Assembly (NCBI GenBank): GCA_033439795.1
Contig: JAUTDP010000005.1
Coordinates: 1,579,001-1,643,000, forward strand
Direction: 5' to 3'
Length of the DNA stretch: 64,000 bases
From: Sordaria brevicollis
Lineage: Eukaryota > Ascomycota > Sordariomycetes > Sordariales > Sordariaceae
Below are positions 45,701 through 55,301 of the stretch, piece by piece. Under the pieces are notes generated by a model. The model made no database searches. It was given only the letters and a program-made list of their open reading frames with translations, and was not told the DNA's origin. A program made the translations under genes and the position numbers. Position 1 is the stretch's first letter, and every line of letters starts with the position of its first letter.

Positions 45701-45784
45701 ACCAATCGGTTCAAGAACGACTTTTCGAAGCAGTACGAACGATACGTTGAGAGCCAGCGAAGTATCAAGACCTTCGACCCATAG
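42758..45784 (+). CDS. Fungal AAA+ ATPase with N-terminal DUF7025-type domain
   Basis: Eight exons: 42758-42787, 42863-43090, 43164-44079, 44189-44274, 44338-44842, 44907-45075, 45152-45222, 45339-45784, giving 816 residues. The N-terminus holds a short coiled coil (ERIVALESRLLDLDLKYQTL). The N-terminal domain has SPDLWDLLKKHL, YSPFETFVHNFDLL, then LVYGKPFQGEDQIFVVADS and FEGRKPITSLPYYPFAYM. I recall this layout as DUF7025 of fungal AAA proteins. RVMVDFLSYFQYGP follows. The AAA+ core has Walker A GPPGVGKT (about 589-596, split over an intron), VGTEAKHVESNL, Walker B LLLDEADVF (~643), sensor 1 LTTN and an SR arginine-finger site, then the lid. Exon 4 is uncertain: the best acceptor (cag at 44164-44166) breaks the frame, while an AG 22 nt further (44187-44188) keeps it. 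The substrate is unknown; related proteins are expanded, variable families in fungi. Confidence 0.82.
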
Positions 45785-45921
45785 GTAGGAGCTGGGCTGT
45801 TTGGGCTGATTCACGAAGTAACGAATTTCCTTTGTATAAATCTAGTGGCTAGCACTTACAAATTTCGCTTGAAATGTTATGAACAATGTATTCCTCTACC
45901 GGCTTGGATATTACCTTGTCC

Positions 45922-46998
45922 TCAATCCTCATCCCCAACCTCCCCCTCTCCACCACCGACGTCATCCCCATCCTCCCCTTCCCCATCCACCCACACCACC
46001 AAATTCTCCAACCCACCCTCCTTCACCGCGGCCTTCTCCTTGAAGAACCTCCTCACCTCTCCCACGCTATACCTCAAACTAAAATGCATCACCACAAAGA
46101 TCGTGTCCGGGTACTTCCTCACCACCTTTTCCAGATCCGCCCAAATGGTATGCTTCGTCTTCTCCGCCTGCGCCCTATGCTCCTCATACAAGAAGCTGCA
46201 CTCCGTAATCACCACCGGCAGCTTATCCCTCTCCAACCACGTCTTTATCGGCTCACTCTCCAGCGTCTTGGTAGTGGTATCTCCCAAAAACGCGAAAATG
46301 GGCGTCGTAACGGGCGCCGTCAACTCTTGTCCGCTGGCTCTGATAGCTTTTAGTTCCTTTGGCGGTAGACTTGCGTACTCGGGACGAAGTTTGTGTGTGG
46401 TCTGCTGAAACAAGTAGCCTAAGCAGGGAACGGTATGATCGCACGCAAAAGCCACGGCGGATATGTTTTTGGTGCGTCTGAGGGGGACGACGTCACCCGC
46501 TTCTAAGCCATAGGTTACATGCGTCGGCCTAATATCTTTTCTTAGGATCTCGCCCGTTTCGGGGTCTTTGATCTCCAGAGGAATCTCTTTCCCCGGCCTT
46601 GGGGCTATGAGGCCACCGAGATTCAACATGGTGTTTGCCCTCAGGTAATCCTCAAGTACCTGCTTCATGCCCACGGGACAGTGGAAGTCCGGCGGATCCT
46701 CCCGCTTGATGTACACCGGCGAGAGTAAGGCGTGGTCGTTGTGGCCGTGCGTGATAAAGATGTGTTTAGGTCGGGAGTTGTTGACTACCAAACCTGCGTC
46801 GAGCAGCAGGTTGAGTTGCGGGATCACGAAGGAGGTGTGCCATGCTGCGCGGGACTTGCCGGTGAGGACGTAGTGCGAGAAGGGCTTGGGGAAGGACCAT
46901 TCGAGGATTTCGGAGCGGGTGGATTGGGGGAGGGGTGTGGCAAAGGTTAGAGCTTTGGGTGGTGGAGTTTCTTGTTGGTCTTTCTGTCTTGGTGCCAT
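45922..46998 (-). CDS. tRNase Z-like metallo-beta-lactamase protein (TRZ1 type)
   Basis: Single-exon, 358-residue protein with the metallo-beta-lactamase fold. It resembles the short plant TRZ1-type tRNase Z, which trims tRNA 3' trailers. The zinc motif is canonical, FITHGHNDHALLSPVY (HxHxDH). Further ligands and signatures are ACDHTVPCLGYLF, the FLGDTT Asp, an ITECSFLYEEH segment and the HFSLRY motif near the end, all in the expected order. Before the fold lie about 50 residues with SHYVLTGKSRAAWHTSFVI. The C-terminus is a short acidic Gly/Glu/Asp tail. The start is the first ATG (46996-46998); the frame is open upstream but only from TTG. It is convergent with the AAA+ gene (137 bp). A related but non-tRNA hydrolase role cannot be excluded. 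Confidence 0.82.
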   Translation of the reverse strand: MAPRQKDQQETPPPKALTFATPLPQSTRSEILEWSFPKPFSHYVLTGKSRAAWHTSFVIPQLNLLLDAGLVVNNSRPKHIFITHGHNDHALLSPVYIKREDPPDFHCPVGMKQVLEDYLRANTMLNLGGLIAPRPGKEIPLEIKDPETGEILRKDIRPTHVTYGLEAGDVVPLRRTKNISAVAFACDHTVPCLGYLFQQTTHKLRPEYASLPPKELKAIRASGQELTAPVTTPIFAFLGDTTTKTLESEPIKTWLERDKLPVVITECSFLYEEHRAQAEKTKHTIWADLEKVVRKYPDTIFVVMHFSLRYSVGEVRRFFKEKAAVKEGGLENLVVWVDGEGEDGDDVGGGEGEVGDED

Positions 46999-48263
46999 GA
47001 TCAAGTTTCTTTCCTCGTGGGTTATCGAGGATGTGGTGAGGTGATGGTAAAAGTGAAAGTAAACAATGAGCTGAATTGGGTCGTCAGGGGTAACGGTCTT
47101 GGCAAAATGATATTTGGGTTTTGCTGGCGTCGGATTTTTAGAGTCCGTGTCGCTGGAAGGAGGTGTCAGTGATTGATAAGATCCTCGATCCAATTGGAGT
47201 CAGTTGCCTGGGGAGAGTGAGATCAAAATTGTCGAGGCTCCGGTGTGGCTCGGGTGATGCTCGAGGCAATATAGCGGAGTGTCCGTTTTGTTCGAGGTTG
47301 TTGTGCCGTCCAAGTTCAGATTCAAGAGACGACGTGTGAAATCATCAAGCCTGAAGAGCCCCACAATTCATTGCCAAGGAATGCTTGATGCTCGCATGAC
47401 AGCTTGTGCCTTCAACACTCGGACTTTATATTTAAACGAATTCAAATATTTCATATTTCTCCGGCAAAATGTCTAAACTATCGAAACAGTAAGCTGCTGA
47501 ATCATTATTAATCATTGTGTTCCCTCGGTGAACAGGGCCGGCCTGTGACTGTTATCATGCCTTTCTGCTAAACGATTCTGTCTGGCCGGTGGTCTCTGGC
47601 AAATGGGCGTATTTAGCCTCCAAACTTCTCGTCACTCGCCAAACACTGGTCGAAAACAGATTCCTGGATTGATTGACATGGTGTTCCCAGTTCCGGAAAT
47701 ATTACCGACATGGTGCTTCGGAGTGCCAATGGGTTGTGCAACTCGGAGGCAAACAGATCTTTGGTCCCAGTGTTAGGGCTAAGCGTGCAGTAAGAAGGTA
47801 GAGGTAGTGACGAACTCGGTGCAAAGCTCGAAGAGTAGACAATTGCCTCACCAACCACGAGTGTGTAACACATCAAGCTCCTTGTGTGTAATCTGATCCT
47901 CAATAAACTCCATGTTCAATAAATATGCTTTTTCCGAGCCAAACATCTAAAAGAAACTCCAACGCCAAAAAAAAAGACATGATCCGCTTTCCGAGTTAAA
48001 ATGCACAAACCGCCCGATGTTTCGCTCCCAAAAATCCAAACCGAAAAAAATGTTAATGCATGAAAAGAAAAAAAACCCTCCTCTTTGCCACCTTCAGCCA
48101 TTTCCGTTTTTGCCATTCCGTTTCGGTGGATACACCTTATGCCCTATACGAATCGATAAAACCCTTCGTCTTTGAACCGCTCGTCCTCGGATGGGTACCA
48201 CCTTATTGGAACCGAGTCGATCGAGGCATCAAAATCCCTCCAGTCCGGGGATGAGGGAGATGC
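46999..48263. other. Intergenic, tRNase Z-like promoter and EDC3 3' flank
   Basis: 1.26 kb without a recognisable gene. The left end is the leader of the tRNase Z-like gene. The right end is the EDC3 3' region, with A-rich runs near 47967-47976 and 48060-48076. Confidence 0.5.
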
Positions 48264-50741
48264 CTAGACTAGCTCCTCATCTTCCTCCTCCACTAGTCCG
48301 CGATAAGTCATCTCCACCACCCAACGATCCTCAAAGTTCATGCCCCTACGCATCTTCGTCCCTGCCTTCTTCCACATAGCCGGCCCCAAACCCAAGTCAA
48401 CCAGGTAGAGCTTCCACTCCAGCACGGCATCGTCTGGCAACGAAGTATCGCCACCAGCCAGCACTGTATCCCCATCATCATTCTCTGCCGCCATGAGCGC
48501 TTCGAGCAATCCCCGCTTAGGTGCACCGACGGCCACGACGTAGCGCGGCTTGACATACAACTTGTTGCCGTCAATGACACTGACCTTGCCTGTTGATGGG
48601 TCGATACCCGTGGGAATGTCGACTGCGAGGGCAAACGCCTCATTACGGTTAGCCCACTCGATCAGCTCGTAGACTGTAGCTTGGTCGCCGTTTCTCAGTT
48701 CCTCGAAAGAAATCGCCAAGCCAAGCAACGCGTCGATAATGAGCATAATGGGAGCCGGGTTAGCAAGGCTGCTTAGCGACGAGCGAGGTGTGTCGATGGT
48801 AAGCATAGGAATACTAATCTTGCGGAGGTGCTCGAAGAAGTCGCTCTTGGAAAAGATACGCCCGCCCATGTTCTTATAGAGGCGAACTTGCTGGCGCATG
48901 TCTTCGAGGAGATCGCGCTCACCGCGCTCAAGGCCAACCACGCACACAATCACACTGATGTTCTTGTTGCGAAGATGCCGGGCGGCGGCAACAGCGCGAA
49001 TGCCGGATTTGTTGTTGCCGGCTAGGACAACAACTGTAGGAGGCGGCGGGTTTCCGGACGTGGGATCGACGATGCTCGAATGGCGCACCTTAATAGCCGG
49101 ATCTGAGAGTGCTGTGAGTGTCACCTCGGCAATGCCACGCCCAGCATTCTCGGTCATCATCTCCTCTGTGAGGCCAATTTCGTTGTGTGCTATGTTCTCA
49201 AGGTTGAGCATTTGCAGAGCCGAAACAGGCTCAATCTTGCGATCCGACGGAAGCACGTAAAGACCCTGCGGACTTGCTGCAACCGTTGACGCCGGTTGCT
49301 TCTTCTTGTCAACACCAGTTGTCCTCGCTGAAAGCCGACTACTCGGCCGACTGCCCTTAGCGGATAGGGTGCGATAGTGGCTTACACCAGATGAATTCAC
49401 TCTGCTCAAAGGGTGCGCGGCCGGGACACCGCTCGCCTTACGAGAGTTCGACCTCCGACTGGAAGCCGCTTTGCTCTCTCCGCGGCGGGACCCTTGTCTG
49501 CTCGCTTGATCTCTCCCACTCAGTCGATCGGCTCCGTTGATCACTCCATCATCTGCTTCACTATTCCAAAAATCGTTGGAGGTCGTCGGTTTTGGCTTCG
49601 GTATGGTGGATGGCATGTCGAGAACGTTCTCCGAGTGATGCAAGTTCTTGCCACCGGCGGTACCCGGCTTGTGCCTTGGTACGCGGTTGTGTGATACTAG
49701 GCGGTCGGCCTCGTCAATTAGATCGTCTTTGCGCATCTGCTCAAACAAATCTTGCTTATTGAACTTAGCAAGGCCAGATTCGAAGTCAAAGTCGCCTGCT
49801 TCTTGCACATCAGTGACATCTTCCGAAGCCCAACCGTTGTCATTGGCCCCTCGCATTTTCTTGAGAGAATTGAAGGGTTGAAAGGAAGCGGTACTCTGCA
49901 AAATAGGCGTCTGTCTCCAGCCTTTGCCCTTTGCAGTTGCACGAGGAACCTGAGGAGATGCCTCCGAGTCTTCTTGTAACCCATTTCTTGAGCTGTTTCC
50001 AGCCCTGCGTGTCCTTCTATTGTTCTTCTTCTTCTGAACAGTCGCAGTTCCTTGCTGCGAACTGGCCTCGGGTGCAATGTCCTCGTCCGCAGAGTCCTGG
50101 GTGCTGGTCTGAGCATCGAGCTCTAGACGTTTGAGCCGCTCTACCACAGGGATAGTCGGGGTAGAGATTCCGGAGGGAATTGGTACGACATTATTTGACG
50201 GAATAACGGCCGGGGTCGGGTCCCTCTTCTCACTCGTATTAGGTTGATGACGGGAGGCATCCGACGTATGACCTGACAGAGAGCCGGGGCGCTTCCCGAC
50301 TGACAAAATGGCAGGATCGACAAATGCTGCCGCGGCTGGCTTGGTCGGCGACGGCGGTTGAACAACAGGAGGAGCGACCTGCGGAACGGCTTGAGGGGCG
50401 ACGGGGACGACGTGAGGAGGGGGTGCCGGGGCTGGCACGGCGGTTTGGGGAGAAGGTTCGTCACGCAGATAGAGAATGTCGACGATGTTCGAGGAAAGAA
50501 TGGAAACTCTCGGTTCCCACCGGTTGATGTCGATGTTCCACACTGAGAAAGAAGTGAGTTGATGTTAGCAAGACAAACTTCAAAAGACTATAAGAAGCAA
50601 AAAGAAAGGCAAAGAGGAAATCATACCATTGGTCAAGGTCAAGCCGTGTCCAGCCTGTACTTCGCTGACAGTGCCTCTGAGTCTCGTCGGCGGGTTACGC
50701 AGAGTCACCAGCATCGGAAGCCCGATGAACGATTCCGCCAT
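48264..50741 (-). CDS. EDC3: EDC3 enhancer of mRNA decapping
   Basis: Two exons (minus), 50741-50627 and 50542-48264, give 797 residues. Edc3 is a P-body scaffold that binds Dcp2 and Dhh1 and promotes decapping. The N-terminal LSm domain crosses the intron: MAESFIGLPMLVTLRNPP, HGLTLTN, then VWNIDINRWEPRVSILSSNI with DILYLRD. A Pro-rich linker and a basic KKKNNRRTRRAG patch follow. The FDF motif is at about residue 290 (DFDFESGLAKFNKQDLFEQ). A Ser/Arg-rich linker comes next. The C-terminal YjeF_N domain (~480-750) contains LTEEMMTENAGRGIAEV, VVVLAGNNKSGIRAVAAARHL, IIDALLG and AVDIPTGIDPSTG. The YjeF_N nucleotide-binding Gly motif is near normal, as in other Edc3 proteins. All three Edc3 modules are in the right order. 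It lies in tandem with PIF1 downstream on the same strand of transcription. Confidence 0.96.
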
Positions 50742-52449
50742 GGTTGCAAACTGTCCGGGGATGGCGATGTAGACAAAGGAACTGTTCGGGTAGGTAGAGG
50801 TTGATGGCGAGAAATGTGATGGGTCGCTGTGCACTAGTAGATAGATAGACCGTGGACGACAACGGAAACGAGCGCGGCCGGTCGGTCCTCGAGGCGTGTC
50901 GTGTAGGTTGGAGAAATGTAGTGTGTGATGTTCGTCGGGTCTGTCTCCTCTGCTGTCTGTCTGGCCTGGGCTCTGTGACTGCGATGCGACAGCCGACAAC
51001 GGTGGATGCGGTGCGGTCGGTGTGGGGCGGGTGCAGCCCTTTGGACACTTCCCTTGGGGGGATCGATGGCGAAAAGACGCGCGACGAAACTGGATCGATG
51101 TCGGAGCAGTGTTTAACGCTTCGAAGAGGGAAGGAGAGACGAGTCGTGAAGTCGGATGATGGGATCGTCTAGAGACTGGGAAGGTGCCAGTCCGTCGCCC
51201 GGCGATTTTGGTGCCAAGTCAAGGTCGCGTTCTGGCTTCCCCCTTCCACTTTTTACTTATCGATAACAGCTTTGGTCTTTGGTGGTGAGCTGCATACCTC
51301 TAGGTGCGACAAAATCTTGGCAACGGCCATTGCTGTACCGGTACACGCGTCCGATACGTGAGATACAGTGCGCATTCTTGTTCTCCATCCATTTACACGT
51401 GAATCTTGATACGGAGAAGTTGTGCAACGATGACGCTTACTGTACCGTAGGTCATATGATAAAGCACTGTAGATCACGACCTACGATGTGCCCGCAGTAC
51501 TTGGTGGTAACTGCCCAGAAAATCCGTGGTACAATCAGAGATCTACCGCGAACCTTCTCGGCATCGAGTCACTTCTCCGGGAACATCCTGTCCAATCTCA
51601 GTGGCAGCCGCAAGACGGTAGTTGATACGTAGTAGAGGTATGAACAAGTTGAACACCTAGAGGTACAACATCATGATAGCCACGATCCTCACACAACAGG
51701 GGAACAGGCCCATATGCCAATGGAAAGTGGGCGGCTGAATTAAAAAAAAGGGGAAAACACATCTGTGTTTCACGACGTCTGACTGAACCGAGCCAACGAA
51801 CCACTACAAAGCCCAACCCCGACCCTTGAAACAAAGAACAATCCCTCAAACACGGGCTCCCAAAGTATCACGTAGATACTACTAACACACTGTTTTGTTT
51901 GCAAGGGAGAAGCTGGTCGTTTGCAGCGGAGCGACTTACAAACCATGTGATCGCTTTGGTAAGAAGGGAGTTGTATGTAGTCATGCTCCATATGAAGAGG
52001 TTGATATGCCACGAGCCTAGAAATAGATATACAGATATTTCTTGGGTAGCTCTTTACACAAGGGGATAGCATGACATGAGAGGAGATATAACCTCGCCAA
52101 TGATCCGAATAATATCTGCCAGCTCACAATTCGCCCGCTGGCTGTACAAATCCCTCCGTCTGTTTCAGACCGTCTATAGGGCCATATAGGGTATGAAGTG
52201 TTGTTGAGTTGTTCTCCTGAGCTCCCAAAGTACCTGCTTCCCTGGGGCCACCTTTCTTTTCCGTAAGTACCTTTTGACCATCTAATTGATACAATAAACC
52301 AAAGCCAATATCCTCGGCTCAACGACCTACGCCGCCCAAAATCATAGTCAAGTGCAACCGTAACACCGCCTGATGCTGCCATGTTGATGTTGTTATCCCT
52401 TCCAGTTGTCGTTTTATCCATCAACCTTCCTCGCTAATGTCAACGACTC
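50742..52449. other. Intergenic, EDC3 promoter and PIF1 3' flank
   Basis: 1.7 kb with no recognisable gene. The EDC3 leader lies at the left. The right-hand ~1 kb flanks the PIF1 stop. Short chance frames only. Confidence 0.5.
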
Positions 52450-55301
52450 TCAACCGTATCCCGCCATCCTCTTCTCCTCCTCATCAACGTTGATCACCTG
52501 CCTTCTCTGCTGAGTCTTGGCAATCGTCTGTGCGAGGGACGGGGTTTTGTACGCGAACTTGGTGATGGGTTGGTCCACCTTGGTCTTCTTCATCACTGCC
52601 GACTCGGCGCTGTAAAGCTTGTTGTAGAAGCTGACGACCCGCGGGTGCGCCATGACCTTGTCCTTCTGGAAGCGGAGCACCTGCAGACCCTGCTGCGTGG
52701 TAGCTCTGCTGAGCGCGACGTATGCTTGTCCCTTTTCGAAGACTCTTCCGAGATCGACCTTGACACGTTCGAGTGTCTGACCCTGTGCTTTGTGGATCGA
52801 CAGAGCCCATGCGAGAATCAGGGGAAGCTGCTTTCGAGAGGCCTGGACCTCGCCGGTGGGAAGTTCCACCTTCCAGTCCTCCGGCTGGCAGAGAATGTCT
52901 CTCCTGGTCCCGTCGACGGCGTGGAACCTCACCAATGGGTACTCTGTATTGTCGCCCTTCTCGATAGCGGCATTAGAAAGTGCGCTGGTGAAGGCCTTGA
53001 TTCGCCTCTTCTTATCCAAATCCTCGTCGTCGTCAAAGTCGCTGTTCGCTTTCAGCTCAAAGGTTGCTTCGTTCATGAAACCAACGACAGTCCCAAGAGA
53101 GCCGTTGACGAGTGTCTCATCCATGTTCTTGATAAGCATGACCTGGGCATCCTTCTTCAACTCTATTACGGGAGGAGCCATCATGTTGGCAAGAAGCTTT
53201 TCGCGGATCGCGGGTTCACCGGTATCGTACGCTTCGTAGCGGTAGACTTTGCCTTTCAGGGCAGCGAGTCGTTGCCTGTTCGAGTTCTCCACTTCGTTTC
53301 TCGTCGGGAACAGTTCTGTTACTTCTAGGCCATCATCAAAGCTTAGAGGTCTGCTGAGTTGTTGGAAGTTCTTGACGGTCTTGTCACTGATTCTTCCCAA
53401 CCGCATCTCGTTGAGCATCTCTGCGAATTCTGCAAGCTGTTAGCTGCAAGGCTAAGTTGATTCTTCAGACTAGACCACTTACCAGGATCCCGCTGACGGA
53501 ACACCTCAGTCAAGCCAATAGTATGGTCAATGGACATATTCCATGTCGCAGCATCAAAAGCAAACTTAACATCCCTCGCCTTGTTCGGGCCGTTATCTGG
53601 CACAGGAGGCAGCTGGAAGAAATCACCAGTGATGACCAACTGAATACCACCCCAAGGCCTGCCGTTGTTCCGGATCGTTCTGCCGATCTGGGACAGCTTG
53701 TCAAAAAGTTCGCCATCAACCATGGAAATTTCATCGATGATGAGGACCTTGGTCTTGAGCCATCGGTTTTTGGCCTTTTGGTTGCGCCTGATCTTCTTGA
53801 CCAGCGTCATGACATCCTCCTTGCCGAGACCAATACCAGCAAAGCTGTGCAATGTCATGCCACCAATGTTACACGCCGCAAGGCCGGTTGAGGCTGTAAC
53901 GGCTACCCTTTCCGGCTCCCGCGCATATTTCTTTTTCAGCTCCGAGATGATCGCTCTCATCAGCACCGATTTACCTGTACCGGCAGGACCAGTAAAGAAG
54001 ACACTCTGACCCTTTTCCACCACCAAGCTCTTTACGTGAAGCTGCTCTCCGCTCAATGTAATTGCCGATGCCTTGCTCATGTGGGAAGAAACGACCTTCT
54101 GGATTTCGTCCATGGCAACTTCCGCCTTGGGAGCCACCGAAGAGGACTTTTGCCTGTCTTTAAGCTGCTTCTTCTGCTCCTTGACTGCGCTTGCCGTGGT
54201 GTTCCATAACATGGATCCCTTGGGCTTCGATGCTGGCGTAGGAGCATAGCTGCTCTTCTCTTGTACGTATTCTCCGGCATGGTCCCATTCTTCCTGCTTG
54301 GGTTTCGGTTCAATTTCCCATGGTAATTCGCGCTTCGCCTTCTTCATAGCGACGGGTGGTTCGAAATCAAGGTCGTCGTCATCCTGTAGGCGGTCGCGTT
54401 TCGTGTTGGTGTTCGGAGGGGGGTTGAACTCGCGCTTGGGAGGTTGGTGATGCGATGGCGAAGACTCCGACCAAGAAAGAACGCTGGTATGTGTTCCTGG
54501 CGGGGGCTCGTGGAACCGAGCTTCTTTTGCTTCGTCCTCCTGTTGCATCTGCATTTGCCGGTGCTGTTCAAGGCTTACCCGCTCGGATGGGAGGGTCGGC
54601 AGGGCGGATGGGGCTTCGAAGTCCAGGTCGAGGTTCTCGTCATCGCTGAAATCGTCATCCTCAATGTATACTGAAGAAGTCAAGTCATTGTTCGATCGCT
54701 TTGTCGGTTGCATGGTGAGGTCAATCACATCTGGGGTATCATTGAAAGAATCAGAGGCGTTGTAGAGAGATGCGAACGCTCTGCTATTGTTTCCGTAGTT
54801 GGGAGGTGGTCGCGGAGGACTATTTGCTGGCCGAGTCGACAACGGATCGTTGGTCGTCGAAGGTCTTGAACTGGCAGAAATGGCACCGCTCGAGGTACCA
54901 CCGAAACCGGGTTTCTTGAACATGTCGGCGAGAGAGGTTTTAGACTGAGAACCTGCGGCGGAAGGCGCGCGGGCAGGGCTACTAGAAGGAAAGAGTTGCT
55001 GCTTCAAGGAAGCGTTGTTGTTTATTGACGAAACACCAGGCTTCGGTTTGTGGTTGTTGTTGTTGTTGTTGTTGGCCTCGGCGGCCTTTGCTTGGACTGC
55101 CCTGCCAAACATGATTTCTTCGTCGTAGAGTGCTTCGAGGGGAAACGATGCGCGCCTGGGAGCAGAGTTGTGCACATGAGCTCGCGGAGGTGCGCGATGC
55201 ACAAGTACTGCTTGGAAGGCTGGCCAGTTCGGAGAAAGGTTGAGGTTGAAGGTAGCCCGGTGCAGGAGCAGGTGGTGACCGGCAAGCAGCCCAGTCTTCA
55301 T
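52450..55301 (-). CDS. PIF1: PIF1-family 5'-3' DNA helicase
   Basis: Two exons (minus), 55301-53483 and 53429-52450, give 932 residues. Pif1 is a superfamily 1B helicase acting on G-quadruplexes, telomeres and mitochondrial DNA. Motifs in order: GPAGTGKS (Walker A, about 438-445), TASTGLAACNIGG, HSFAGIGLG, LIIDEISMVDG (Walker B), QLVITGDFFQLPPV, TEVFRQ, then across the intron FAEMLNEMRLGRI, NGSLGTVVGF, LPLILAWALSIHKAQGQTL and GQAYVALSRAT. The N-terminal ~400 residues are low complexity (poly-Asn, Ser/Pro, acidic). The first 60 residues are Leu/His/Arg/Ala-rich without acidic residues until LEALYDEE, like a mitochondrial presequence. A second Met at residue 64 (55112) could give a nuclear form, as in yeast Pif1. 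The intron joins ...RQRDP to EFAEM in frame. Confidence 0.95.

Noticed and set aside
47001..47193. 65-codon N-terminal extension of the tRNase Z-like protein
   Set aside because: Its only start would be TTG. The ATG at 46998 gives the usual length for this type.
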